Below are positions 8,683-18,850 of a DNA stretch of 64,000 nucleotides, piece by piece. Source of the stretch: Actinomycetales bacterium (GTDB lineage Bacteria; Actinomycetota; Actinomycetes; S36-B12); assembly GCA_018970025.1 (NCBI GenBank), contig JAGWXF010000001.1, forward strand, positions 1 to 64,000, in the 5' to 3' direction. A program made the translations under genes and the position numbers. The notes below the pieces were generated by a model. The model was not told the DNA's origin. It saw only the letters and a program-made list of their open reading frames with translations, and made no database searches. The first letter of the stretch is position 1. Each line of letters opens with the position of its first letter.

Positions 8683-10350
<1,668 letters not shown>

Positions 10351-10366
10351 TGGCGCGGATTCGCGC

Positions 10367-11050
10367 ATGACCGATGACGAGCGGTGGCTCGGCCCGATTC
10401 GCGACACGCCGGAGCAGCGACCGGTACTCGGAACCCAGGATCGGTTCGCCGGCCGCATCTGGTCCGTTCGGACGGATACGGTCGCATTTGATCATCAGGT
10501 CGTGCAGCGTGATGTGCTCACCCACCTGGGGGCGGTTGCCGTGCTCGCCCTCGATGATCGCGAGCAGGTCCTGCTGATCCGGCAGTACCGGCACCCGGTG
10601 GCGATGGCGCTGTTTGAGCCACCAGCGGGCCTGCTGGACGTCGCCGGAGAGGCCGCACATCGGACGGCTGCTCGTGAGCTGGCCGAGGAGGCCGGCTACC
10701 AGGCCCGCGACTGGCACGTGCTGGTAGACCTGCTCAACTCGCCCGGAGGATCGAGCGAGGCGATCCGTATCTACCTCGCTCGGGGCCTGTCGAGACTGGC
10801 GCATGGCAGGCCACATACGGGCGAGGCCGAGGAGTCCCATCTGCCATGGGCCTGGGTCCCGCTGGACCAGGCTCGGGATCTCGTCCTGAACGGGCAGATC
10901 GGCTGCGTGAGCGCCGTTGCGGGGATCCTGGCCGCATGGGCAGCGCGCCAGGCTGGCTGGGGCAGCCTGCGGCCGGTCGATGCACCCTGGCCCGCACGTG
11001 AGGTGATCGCGGCCTCCGGTCGGCTGCAGTCCCCGCGGAGTGCCCGGTGA
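10367..11050 (+). CDS. NUDIX hydrolase, ADP-ribose pyrophosphatase type
   Basis: A 227-residue NUDIX protein. The box spans residues 88-111: GLLDVAGE, then REL-EE-G with the metal-binding glutamates (RELAEEAGY). The AGLLDVAGE variant and the location directly after pyrG match the actinobacterial ADP-ribose pyrophosphatase family. It would hydrolyse ADP-ribose to AMP and ribose 5-phosphate. Confidence 0.9.
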   Translation: MTDDERWLGPIRDTPEQRPVLGTQDRFAGRIWSVRTDTVAFDHQVVQRDVLTHLGAVAVLALDDREQVLLIRQYRHPVAMALFEPPAGLLDVAGEAAHRTAARELAEEAGYQARDWHVLVDLLNSPGGSSEAIRIYLARGLSRLAHGRPHTGEAEESHLPWAWVPLDQARDLVLNGQIGCVSAVAGILAAWAARQAGWGSLRPVDAPWPAREVIAASGRLQSPRSAR

Positions 11051-11123
11051 GGGCAGACGCGACGTGCTGGACGCAGCACAATGGCCTTGGCAGAGGATCT
11101 GCGCAGCAAGGGAGAGGGACGTC

Positions 11124-12239
11124 ATGAGGGTCGGGATTCCGCGCGAGATCAAGAATCACGAGTATCGGGTCGCCATCACTCCGGCGGGGGTGCATGAGCT
11201 CGTCGCCCACGGCCACGACGTGGTCATCGAGCGGGAGGCTGGCGTCGGGTCGTCCATCCCGGATACCGACTTCGTTGCCGCGGGGGCCCGGATCCTGTCG
11301 ACCGCTGACGACGTCTGGGCTGATGCGGACCTCATCCTGAAGGTCAAGGAGCCAATCGCCGAGGAGTACCACCGCATCAGGAAGGGGCAGGTCCTGTTCA
11401 CGTACCTGCACCTAGCGGCCTCGCGCGAGTGCACCCAGGCCCTGATCGACTCCGGAGCCACCGCGGTCGCCTACGAGACCGTCGAGCTGCCGGACCACTC
11501 GCTGCCACTGCTCGCGCCCATGTCCGAGGTCGCCGGGAGGCTCGCGCCGCAGGTCGGGGCCCAGGCACTCATGCGGGCCAATGGCGGCCGAGGGGTCCTG
11601 ATGGGCGGAGTCTCGGGAACCTATGCCGCCAAGGTGGTGGTCATCGGGGCTGGGGTGTCCGGCATGAACGCGGCCGCCATCGCGCTCGGCATGCAGGCCG
11701 AGGTGCTGCTGCTCGATCGCAGCATTGCCAGGCTCCGCCAGGTCGATGCGATCTACCAGGGCCACATGCAGACGATCGCTTCGAATGCCTACGAGATCGA
11801 GCGGACGGTCGTCGATGCCGACCTGGTGATCGGAGCGGTCCTGGTGCCAGGCGCCAAGGCACCCAAGCTGGTCAGCAATGACCTGGTCTCGCGGATGAAG
11901 CCGGGATCAGTCCTGGTCGATATCGCCATCGATCAGGGCGGGTGCTTCGAGGACTCGCGACCGACGACCCACCAGGACCCGACCTTCCGGGTGCATGAGT
12001 CTGTCTTCTACTGCGTTGCCAACATGCCTGGGGCCGTGCCGAACACGTCTACCTACGCCCTGACGAACGTCACCCTGCCGTACGCGCTCGAACTCGCTGA
12101 CCGGGGGTGGCGAGACGCGATGGTCCAGGATCCCGCACTGGCGCGAGGCCTCAACGTGCACGCCGGCGAGGTCACCTACGGGGCGGTTGCGGATGCCTTC
12201 GGGATGCCGAGCATTCGGGTCGAGGAGGTCCTCGCCTGA
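11124..12239 (+). CDS. ald: Alanine dehydrogenase
   Basis: A 371-residue NAD-dependent L-alanine dehydrogenase. The N-terminus MRVGIPREIKNHEYRVAITP is characteristic and the nucleotide-binding motif VVVIGAGVSGMNAA lies near residue 175. It interconverts alanine with pyruvate and ammonia. ATG at 11124 follows GGAGAGGG and fits the family N-terminus; a longer in-frame start at 11040 does not. The gene sits between the NUDIX gene and xerD. Confidence 0.96.
   Translation: MRVGIPREIKNHEYRVAITPAGVHELVAHGHDVVIEREAGVGSSIPDTDFVAAGARILSTADDVWADADLILKVKEPIAEEYHRIRKGQVLFTYLHLAASRECTQALIDSGATAVAYETVELPDHSLPLLAPMSEVAGRLAPQVGAQALMRANGGRGVLMGGVSGTYAAKVVVIGAGVSGMNAAAIALGMQAEVLLLDRSIARLRQVDAIYQGHMQTIASNAYEIERTVVDADLVIGAVLVPGAKAPKLVSNDLVSRMKPGSVLVDIAIDQGGCFEDSRPTTHQDPTFRVHESVFYCVANMPGAVPNTSTYALTNVTLPYALELADRGWRDAMVQDPALARGLNVHAGEVTYGAVADAFGMPSIRVEEVLA
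12223..12228 (+). promoter_or_regulatory. Perfect Shine-Dalgarno deciding the xerD start
   Basis: AGGAGG inside the end of ald lies seven bases before CTG 12236. There is no ATG, GTG or TTG in the xerD frame nearby, so this site argues for CTG initiation. Confidence 0.7.
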
Positions 12240-13177
12240 CCGCGATCGACTCGGCTGTCGAGGCCTACCTCGATCACGTCATGATCGAGCGGGGGCTGTC
12301 GGGCAACACCGTGGCGGCCTATCGGCGGGATCTCGAGCGCTACGCGCGCTGGTGCCTGGCCCGTGGAATCGCCGACGTCGCGGGAGTGCACCCGACCGAC
12401 ATCGCGGACTTCGCCGCATCGCTGCGGCAGACCGCCGGCCCCCAGCGGCAACTGGCTCCGGCGAGTGCCGCTCGCATGGTGGTCTCGGTGCGGGGCTTTC
12501 ACCGGTTTGCCCTGCACGAAGGACTTTCGGACGGCGACCCGAGCCGTGAGGTGCAGCCGGCCTCCCCGTCCAAGCGACTGCCGAAGGCCCTGCCGTACGG
12601 GGACATCGAGCGGCTGCTGGCGAGCGCAGGCGACGACACCCCGGTCGGACTGCGGGACCACGCCCTGCTGGAGTTCCTCTACGGGACGGGCACCCGCATC
12701 TCCGAGGCTGTGGGCCTGGACATCGACGAACTTGACACCGGGAGCCAGTTCGTGACGGTAACCGGCAAGGGGGGTAGGCAGCGTCGGGTGCCGCTCGGCG
12801 ACTTCGCGTTGCGGGCCTTGGACTCCTACCTCGTTCGGGGCCGTCCGGCGCTGATCTCGGCGGGCTCCCGGTCGGCTGGCAGCCAGGCACCTCGATCGAA
12901 CCACCGCGTCTTCGTCAACGCCAGGGGAGGGCCGATGAGCCGGCAGAGCGCGTGGGGCGTCCTGCAGCGCGCTGCTGGTCGGGCAGGGCTCGAGGGAGTC
13001 AGCCCGCACACGCTTCGCCACAGCTACGCGACGCACCTGATCGAGCGCGGAGCCGACGTGCGAGTCGTCCAGGAGCTGCTTGGTCATGCCTCGGTGACGA
13101 CAACGCAGATCTACACCCTGGTAACCGTCGACACCCTTCGCGAGGTCTACGCGACCAGTCACCCGAGAGCACGGTGA
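12236..13177 (+). CDS. xerD: Tyrosine recombinase XerD, probable CTG start
   Basis: A 313-residue site-specific recombinase resolving chromosome dimers at dif with XerC and FtsK. The SAM-like core-binding domain (about 5-95) begins AVEAYLDHVMIERGLSGNT. Catalytic residues in the C-terminal domain are Arg154 (GTGTRISE), Lys178 (GKGGRQR), His258 and Arg261 (HTLRHSYATH), His284 (LGHAS) and Tyr293 (QIYT). The first standard codon in frame after the ald stop is ATG 12281, which would cut into the first helix. CTG 12236 behind AGGAGG preserves the family N-terminus and gives a 4-base overlap with ald. Confidence 0.93.
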   Translation: MTAIDSAVEAYLDHVMIERGLSGNTVAAYRRDLERYARWCLARGIADVAGVHPTDIADFAASLRQTAGPQRQLAPASAARMVVSVRGFHRFALHEGLSDGDPSREVQPASPSKRLPKALPYGDIERLLASAGDDTPVGLRDHALLEFLYGTGTRISEAVGLDIDELDTGSQFVTVTGKGGRQRRVPLGDFALRALDSYLVRGRPALISAGSRSAGSQAPRSNHRVFVNARGGPMSRQSAWGVLQRAAGRAGLEGVSPHTLRHSYATHLIERGADVRVVQELLGHASVTTTQIYTLVTVDTLREVYATSHPRAR

Positions 13178-14052
13178 CGGCCCGCGCGTTCCGACTGGCA
13201 GCCTCGACGATGGCCGTGTTGCTGCTCCTGTCGGGCTGCCTTGCTGAGCCCGGTCACGCGAAGATGAGCGGCGACGTGCGCGCGAAAGGCCAACCGCAGC
13301 CGCGACCGCAATCGCAGCCGCATCGAGCCACCCGGCAATCCTGGGCAGGCCCCTTCGTGATCGCGCGCACCAGAAGCGGGACTGCCGTCCGCGCATGGCG
13401 CGTAGGCCCGGCTGACGCCGAGGTCCGGCTCGTGGTCATCGGGCAGATCCACGGAAACGAGCCGGCTGGGGTCAGGGTGGTCGACGCCCTCATGGCGCCG
13501 GGCTCGCCATTGGATGAGGTCGTCTCGACAGGTGCGCCGGTCGAGGCCGCTGCCCGCACCAGAGTGGCCGTCTGGCTGATCCGATCGCTCAATCCTGATG
13601 GCGCACGGCGTGGCCGGCGAGTCAACGCCCGAGGCGTGGACCTGAACCGGAACTTCCCGGCTGCCTGGGCCAGGCAGGGCGAAGGGACCACCCAGTGGTC
13701 TGGCCCGACTGCCTCCAGCGAGCCGGAGGTGATCGGCGTGATGGCCTCCCTTGCCAAGATCCGGCCCCACGCCGTGCTGGTGATGCATCAGGACTACGCG
13801 GTCGTGGACACCAGCCACCCCCGGAGCAGGCGGGCCGGCAGGGTGCTCGCGGCGTGGCTTGGCCTGCCTGCCCGACCGGTGGGCTGCGCAGGTCCATGTC
13901 ACGGCACCCTGACCCAGTGGGCAGACCAGGCGCTGGGGGCCATCGCCCTGACCATCGAGCTGCCTGCGGTGGTGCGCCGTGCCGACGTGCTGCGGGATGC
14001 GGCCGCGATCGCCAGACTCTCCTCCTGGCTCGGCACCGGCCAAGGCCGTTAG
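13174..14052 (+). CDS. Lipoprotein zinc carboxypeptidase, M14/MpaA-like
   Basis: A 292-residue exported peptidase. The signal sequence has a hydrophobic core (MAVLLLLSGC) ending in a lipobox LSGC, with Cys22 as lipidation site. Then a Pro/Gln/Arg-rich linker and an M14-type domain: zinc ligands His93 and Glu96 (IHGNEPAG), substrate-binding NPDG and VDLNRNFPA, third ligand His205 (VMHQDY) and catalytic Glu262 (TIELPA). Relatives trim murein peptides, so it may act in cell-wall turnover. GTG overlaps the xerD stop by four bases. Its TAG stop is also part of the parA -10 box. Confidence 0.83.
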   Translation: MTARAFRLAASTMAVLLLLSGCLAEPGHAKMSGDVRAKGQPQPRPQSQPHRATRQSWAGPFVIARTRSGTAVRAWRVGPADAEVRLVVIGQIHGNEPAGVRVVDALMAPGSPLDEVVSTGAPVEAAARTRVAVWLIRSLNPDGARRGRRVNARGVDLNRNFPAAWARQGEGTTQWSGPTASSEPEVIGVMASLAKIRPHAVLVMHQDYAVVDTSHPRSRRAGRVLAAWLGLPARPVGCAGPCHGTLTQWADQALGAIALTIELPAVVRRADVLRDAAAIARLSSWLGTGQGR

Positions 14053-14055
14053 GCT
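14050..14055 (+). promoter_or_regulatory. -10 box (TAGGCT) of parA, leaderless type
   Basis: TAGGCT ends six bases before GTG 14062. Its first three bases are the stop codon of the upstream carboxypeptidase gene. Confidence 0.65.
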
Positions 14056-14061
14056 TCACCC

Positions 14062-14898
14062 GTGGACGTCGACGAGGGCAGCGCCAGCCAGTCGGTCCGC
14101 GATATCCCCGAGCCGCCACCGCTATCCGGGCACGGCCCGGCTCGCGTCATGGCGATGGCAAATCAGAAGGGCGGGGTCGGCAAGACGACCTCAACCGTGA
14201 GCCTGGGCGCTGCGATCGCCGGCTACGGCCGCAGGGTCCTGCTGGTCGACTTCGACCCGCAGGGAGCCCTTTCGATCGCCTTGGGCATCAACCCGATGGA
14301 GCTTGACCTGACCGTCTACGACCTGCTGACGAAGCCGGACTGCCACGTCGGGGACGTGATCATCTCGACCAGCGTGCCGGGGATGGACCTCCTGCCGAGC
14401 AACACGTACCTGTCGGCAGCGGAGCTTCAGCTGGTCAGCGAGGTTGGCCGCGAGTTCGCCCTGAGCCGAGCCCTGGAGCCGGTGCTCCCCGAGTATGACG
14501 TCATCCTGATCGACTGCCAGCCCTCGCTCGGCCTGCTAACCGTCAACGCCCTGACCGCCAGCAGCGACGTGATCGTCCCGATGGAGTGCGAGTACTTCGC
14601 CCTGCGCGGGGTGGCGCTGCTGATGGACACCATCGAGAAGGTCCGGCAGCGGCTGAATGCCGACCTGCGAGTCCTCGGGGTCCTGGCCACGATGTACGAC
14701 CCCAGGACGCTGCACAGCAGGGAGGTGCTGGCGACGGTCCGCCAGGCGTTCGGCGACACGGTCTTCAGCACGGTGATCAACCGGACGGTCAAGTTCCCTG
14801 ATGCGGCCGTGGCGGGTGAGCCCATAACCGTCTTCGCTCCAGGCAGCATGGGTGCCAATGCCTATGAGCGGCTCGCTCGCGAGGTGCTGGCGCGGTGA
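14062..14898 (+). CDS. parA: ParA/Soj-type ATPase
   Basis: A 278-residue deviant-Walker ATPase. After a 28-residue non-conserved start come KGGVGKTT (36-43), the Walker A' with the signature lysine, then LLVDFDPQGAL and VILIDCQPSLG. No parB neighbour is present; next to scpA and scpB this is the segregation-associated ParA paralogue common in actinobacteria rather than the oriC-linked ParA. The GTG is probably the first base of the mRNA. Overlaps scpA by four bases. Confidence 0.92.
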   Translation: MDVDEGSASQSVRDIPEPPPLSGHGPARVMAMANQKGGVGKTTSTVSLGAAIAGYGRRVLLVDFDPQGALSIALGINPMELDLTVYDLLTKPDCHVGDVIISTSVPGMDLLPSNTYLSAAELQLVSEVGREFALSRALEPVLPEYDVILIDCQPSLGLLTVNALTASSDVIVPMECEYFALRGVALLMDTIEKVRQRLNADLRVLGVLATMYDPRTLHSREVLATVRQAFGDTVFSTVINRTVKFPDAAVAGEPITVFAPGSMGANAYERLAREVLAR

Positions 14899-15872
14899 AC
14901 CCGCCAGCAGCAGTCGCGGCCGATGACCAGGTCGCGGCCCGTGGTGCCGCGGATGGCTTCTCCGTACGGGTCGGCGAGTTCGAGGGACCGTTCGACCTGC
15001 TGCTGTCGCTCATCTCCAAGCACAAGCTCGAGGTCACCGAGCTTGCCCTGCACCTGGTCACCGACGAGTTCATCGGGTACATCCGAGCCAAGGGCTCGGA
15101 CTGGGACCTGGACGAGGCGAGCAGCTTCCTGGTGGTCGCGGCTACCCTGCTCGATCTCAAGGCCGCCCGCCTGCTACCCAGCGGTGAGGTGGAGGACGAG
15201 GACGACCTGGCCCTGCTCGAAGCCCGTGACCTCCTCTTCGCCAGGCTGCTGCAATACCGAGCGTTCAAGGAGGTCGCTGCGATCCTGTCGACCAGGATGA
15301 CGCAGGCCAGCCGGCAGGTGCCGCGCTCGGTCGGCCTCGAGCCCCATTTCGCGGCGCTGCTGCCCGAGGTGCTCATCGGCCTGAGCCCGGAGCAGTTCGC
15401 CGCGATGGCGGCACGGGCCCTCGCCCCGAAGCCCGCTCCGGAAGTCTCCGTCGCACATGTGCACGTTCAGCGGGTGAGCGTCCGCGAGCAGGCCTCCATC
15501 ATCGTCGACCGTCTCCGCAGGCAGCGCACCTCGACGTTTCGCGCGCTGATCTCCGACTGCGATACGACCCTGCTCGTCGTCGGGCGCTTCCTTGCGCTGC
15601 TGGAGCTGTATCGGGAGGCCATGGTCGCGTTCGAGCAGATCACCCCCCTGGGCGACCTGACCATTCGCTGGACGGGCACCGACGAGGGGGAGGTCGAGGT
15701 CACCGGCGAGTTCGATGTCGAGCGGGATATCGACCGGGAAGCCAGCCAGGAGCAGGCACTGGACTCGCCAGGGGACCAGGACGATGCTGCACTCGCAGTC
15801 GGGCAAGGGGTCGGGTCCGCGGTCGAGGTCGAGGACGGTTCGCAGGACCCAAGGAGCCAGGTGGATGAGTGA
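14895..15872 (+). CDS. scpA: Segregation and condensation protein A
   Basis: A 325-residue kleisin that bridges SMC heads. The N-terminal motif FEGPFDLLLSLISKHKLEVT is diagnostic, and the winged-helix end ALLELYREAMVAFEQ is present. It is longer than typical ScpA because of an acidic, low-complexity tail of about 50 residues after DVERDIDRE. GTG overlaps the parA stop. The tail overlaps the start of scpB. Confidence 0.95.
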   Translation: MNPPAAVAADDQVAARGAADGFSVRVGEFEGPFDLLLSLISKHKLEVTELALHLVTDEFIGYIRAKGSDWDLDEASSFLVVAATLLDLKAARLLPSGEVEDEDDLALLEARDLLFARLLQYRAFKEVAAILSTRMTQASRQVPRSVGLEPHFAALLPEVLIGLSPEQFAAMAARALAPKPAPEVSVAHVHVQRVSVREQASIIVDRLRRQRTSTFRALISDCDTTLLVVGRFLALLELYREAMVAFEQITPLGDLTIRWTGTDEGEVEVTGEFDVERDIDREASQEQALDSPGDQDDAALAVGQGVGSAVEVEDGSQDPRSQVDE

Positions 15873-16503
15873 CGACGATGGCACACGCGAGTTCAGCGAG
15901 GAGTCGATGACCGAGCAGGAGGCACCAGACGATGGCGAGCTGGGAGCGCCCAGCCTGCAGGCCGCGATCGAGGCACTGCTGATGCTGGCTGATGAGCCGA
16001 TGTCGACCGTCGCGCTCGCGCAGGCCACCCGGCAGCCGATCGCGCAGGTCGAGTCGACCCTGCGCGAGCTGGCTGATCAGTATCAGGCACAGGTGCGTGG
16101 ATTCGACCTTCGTGAAGTCGCCGGCGGCTGGCGCTACTACACCCGCCTCGAGTGCGCGCCGCTTATCGAGCGCTGGGTGCTGGACGGGCAGCAGGCCCGG
16201 CTCACCCAGGCATCCCTGGAGACCCTGGCCGTCATCGCGTACCTGCAGCCGGTCACGCGTGGCCGGGTCGGGGCGGTGCGCGGCGTGAACGTCGATGGCG
16301 TCATCCGGACGCTGACGACCCGCGGGCTGATCGAGGAGGCCGGTCATGACCCGGAATCCGGTGCGCTCCTGTACCGGACGACGTCCACCTTCCTGGAGCG
16401 CATCGGCGTGGCAAGCCTGGATGAGCTCCCGCCCCTGGCTGAGCACCTGCCGGACCTGGCGGACCTGGACGAGGTGCTGGACTCTGTCGCCACCGGAGAG
16501 TAA
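15865..16503 (+). CDS. scpB: Segregation and condensation protein B
   Basis: A 212-residue partner of ScpA with two winged-helix domains: LQAAIEALLMLADEPMST starts the first and SLETLAVIAYLQPVTRG the second. ATG at 15865 has AAGGAG at 15851-15856, overlaps the scpA stop by eight bases, and is followed by an acidic N-terminal segment. Confidence 0.95.
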   Translation: MSDDDGTREFSEESMTEQEAPDDGELGAPSLQAAIEALLMLADEPMSTVALAQATRQPIAQVESTLRELADQYQAQVRGFDLREVAGGWRYYTRLECAPLIERWVLDGQQARLTQASLETLAVIAYLQPVTRGRVGAVRGVNVDGVIRTLTTRGLIEEAGHDPESGALLYRTTSTFLERIGVASLDELPPLAEHLPDLADLDEVLDSVATGE

Positions 16504-16505
16504 GG

Positions 16506-17255
16506 GTGGGCCCGCCTGAGCCCGACTCGGGCAGCCTGATCAGACTGCAGAAGGTCCTGGCACAGGCAGGCGTGGGCAGTCGCCGCGCCTGCGAGCTGCT
16601 GATCGCCGAGGGCAGGGTCGAGGTCGACGGAGCCGTCGTCAGCGGTCAGGGCATGCGGATCGATCCATCATCGGCTGTGGTCCGGGTCGACGGCAGGCGG
16701 GTTGCCACCGCACCCGGGGTGGTCGTGCTTGCCCTGAACAAGCCGCGGGGGGTCGTCACCACGATGAGCGATGAGCAGGGCCGACCCTGCGTGGGCGACC
16801 TGCTCCGGGATCGCGACGTGCGGCTGTTCCATGTCGGCCGGCTCGATGCCGACACCAGTGGGCTGCTGCTCCTCACCAATGACGGGGAGCTTGCCCACCG
16901 ACTCGGGCACCCATCCCATGCGGTGGCCAAGACGTACCTGGCGACGGTGGATGGCCGGATGAGCCAGGATGCAGCCCGGCTGCTGCGCCAGGGAATCGAG
17001 CTTGACGACGGACCGGCCGCCTGCGACGAGGTCCGGGTTCGACAGGCACTGCCCAGGCGCACGCTGGTCGAGCTCGTCATCCACGAGGGACGCAATCGGA
17101 TCGTTCGCCGGATGCTCAGCGCGGTCGGCCACCCCGTCGTCGAGCTGGTGCGGACGAGGATCGGGCCCGTCCATCTCGGCAGTCAGCGGCCGGGGGCGAT
17201 CCGGCAGGTGCAGGGCGAGGAGCTGGCGGCCCTCTACGACGCTGTCGGCCTGTAG
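16506..17255 (+). CDS. rluB: 23S rRNA pseudouridine synthase, RluB/RsuA family
   Basis: A 249-residue enzyme with an N-terminal S4 domain (about 12-65: RLQKVLAQAGVGSRRACE) and a pseudouridine synthase domain. The catalytic aspartate is Asp114 in GRLDADTSGLLLLTNDG; RNRIVRRML is the other signature. It lies two bases after scpB, as in many Gram-positive genomes. Confidence 0.95.
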   Translation: MGPPEPDSGSLIRLQKVLAQAGVGSRRACELLIAEGRVEVDGAVVSGQGMRIDPSSAVVRVDGRRVATAPGVVVLALNKPRGVVTTMSDEQGRPCVGDLLRDRDVRLFHVGRLDADTSGLLLLTNDGELAHRLGHPSHAVAKTYLATVDGRMSQDAARLLRQGIELDDGPAACDEVRVRQALPRRTLVELVIHEGRNRIVRRMLSAVGHPVVELVRTRIGPVHLGSQRPGAIRQVQGEELAALYDAVGL

Positions 17256-17295
17256 GGCAGCGGAGATGCATCCCGCTCGCCCGCCCGTGTCGCAG

Positions 17296-17301
17296 TAGCC
17301 T
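17296..17301 (+). promoter_or_regulatory. -10 box (TAGCCT) of aroH, leaderless type
   Basis: TAGCCT ends six bases before GTG 17308. This spacing picks 17308 over the GTG at 17302, which directly abuts the box. Confidence 0.65.
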
Positions 17302-17307
17302 GTGCCG

Positions 17308-17664
17308 GTGCGTGCGATCCGCGGTGCTACCTGCCTGGAGCAGGACGATGCGGCGCTGATGCGCGAGGCTGTCTCGGAGCTCCTCCAAGCCATGCTCGAG
17401 CGCAATGGCATCACGACCGATGATGTGGTCAGCGTGCTGTTCACGGCTACCGCGGACCTCGTCAGCGCATTCCCCGCGGCGGGGGCCAGGGAGTGCGGGT
17501 TCAGCGACGTCCCGCTGATCTGCGCCCAGGAGATCGATGTCGCGGGCGCGCTGCCACGGGTCGTGCGGGTGATGATGCACGTCGATCTCGACTGGCCGCG
17601 GACGGACGTGCGGCATGTCTACCTCAGGGGGGCCGAGGCCCTCCGGCAAGACCTCCCGCAATGA
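17308..17664 (+). CDS. aroH: Chorismate mutase, AroH type
   Basis: A 118-residue monofunctional chorismate mutase converting chorismate to prephenate. The start RAIRGATC and the end DVRHVYLRGAEALRQDL match AroH; AFPAAGARE and VPLICAQEIDV are core segments. It overlaps tyrA by four bases, so two successive steps of tyrosine synthesis are coupled. The start is set by the -10 spacing and the family N-terminus. Confidence 0.93.
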   Translation: MRAIRGATCLEQDDAALMREAVSELLQAMLERNGITTDDVVSVLFTATADLVSAFPAAGARECGFSDVPLICAQEIDVAGALPRVVRVMMHVDLDWPRTDVRHVYLRGAEALRQDLPQ

Positions 17665-18815
17665 CCGGACCATTGCGCACGGCTGTCGAGGGCCCGGTAC
17701 TCGTCGTCGGCACGGGACTCATCGGGACGTCCATCGCACTGTCCCTGCGTCGGGCCGGCGTCGAGGTGCTCCTCGATGACGTCGATCCGGCGGCTCTGCG
17801 CACGGCGGTCGAGATGGGGGCCGGCCGTGCGCTGGACTCGACACAGCAGCCAGCGCACACGGAGCCGGGCGCCCGGTCGACGGCTGGCTTGCCGCAGCCG
17901 ATGATCGTCCTGGTCGCGGTGCCCCCGCTCGCGGCGGCGGAGGCTGTGGCGCGGGCCTGCGAGCGATACCCCGATGCCACCATCACGGACGTGTCATCGG
18001 TGAAGGCACCGGTCCTGGAGGCTGCGGCGCAGCGAGGGGCGGACATGGCGCGGGTCGTGGGTGGCCATCCGATGGCCGGGCGTGAGGTCTCCGGCGCTGC
18101 CGGGGCCAGGGCCGACCTGCTGGATGATCGCTGGTGGATCCTCACCCCTTGCCCCACGACGCAGCCCGCCCGGGTGGATGCCGTCCGACGACTGGTGCAG
18201 ACCTGCGGCGCGGTCGCGGCTGAGCTGAGCCCGCAGGAGCACGACCGAGCAGTGGCACTTGTCTCGCACGCCCCGCAGGTCCTATCGAGCGTCCTTGCCG
18301 GCGAGCTGCTGCGCGCACGGCCTGCATACGTCCAGATCGCAGGCCAGGGGCTGCGTGACATGACCCGCATCGCCGGGTCGAGCAGTGCACTGTGGACTGA
18401 GATCCTCGCGGCGAATGCCGAGCCGGTGGTCGAGGTGCTCTCCGGGGTCATGGAGCGCCTCGGTCGGGCACTGGAGGACCTGCGGTCGGTCGTCGACGGC
18501 CAGGCTGGGGCGATCGACGGCCTGACCCAGGCGCTGGTCGATGGTGCGCAGGGGCGCGCGCTCATCCCGGGCAAGCACGGCGCAGCACCGCTCGACTACG
18601 CCGAGGTGGCCGTCATGGTCGCCGACCGGCCCGGGGAGCTCGCCCGGCTGTTCGTTGCTGCCGGCGAGGCCGGCATCAACCTCGAGGATGTCCGCATCGA
18701 GCACGTGCTGGGTCGCCCGAGCGGCCTGGTGGAGCTGTCCGTCCGGCCCGCCGCGACGGAGCCGCTGATCACGGCATTGCGCGCGCGAGGGTTCGACGTC
18801 CGCGGCTGGCGCTGA
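17661..18815 (+). CDS. tyrA: Prephenate dehydrogenase with C-terminal ACT domain
   Basis: A 384-residue NAD(P)-dependent enzyme making 4-hydroxyphenylpyruvate. The Rossmann motif GTGLIG is at 17-22; VSSVKAPV and GGHPMAGREVSG are the prephenate dehydrogenase signatures. Residues from about 305 form an ACT domain (VAVMVADRPGELARLF), suggesting allosteric feedback by an aromatic amino acid. ATG at 17661 overlaps the aroH stop. Confidence 0.94.
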   Translation: MTGPLRTAVEGPVLVVGTGLIGTSIALSLRRAGVEVLLDDVDPAALRTAVEMGAGRALDSTQQPAHTEPGARSTAGLPQPMIVLVAVPPLAAAEAVARACERYPDATITDVSSVKAPVLEAAAQRGADMARVVGGHPMAGREVSGAAGARADLLDDRWWILTPCPTTQPARVDAVRRLVQTCGAVAAELSPQEHDRAVALVSHAPQVLSSVLAGELLRARPAYVQIAGQGLRDMTRIAGSSSALWTEILAANAEPVVEVLSGVMERLGRALEDLRSVVDGQAGAIDGLTQALVDGAQGRALIPGKHGAAPLDYAEVAVMVADRPGELARLFVAAGEAGINLEDVRIEHVLGRPSGLVELSVRPAATEPLITALRARGFDVRGWR

Positions 18816-18838
18816 GCATGGCCGTCTCCCGACGGGCA

Positions 18839-18844
18839 TAGGGT
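18839..18844 (+). promoter_or_regulatory. -10 box (TAGGGT) of cmk-der, leaderless type
   Basis: TAGGGT ends six bases before GTG 18851, with no Shine-Dalgarno between. Confidence 0.65.
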
Positions 18845-18850
18845 GACGGC

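Noticed and set aside
14062-14898. ParA as half of a chromosomal or plasmid parAB locus
   Set aside because: No parB or parS-like repeat follows; the scpA-scpB-rluB context fits the segregation-cluster ParA paralogue instead.
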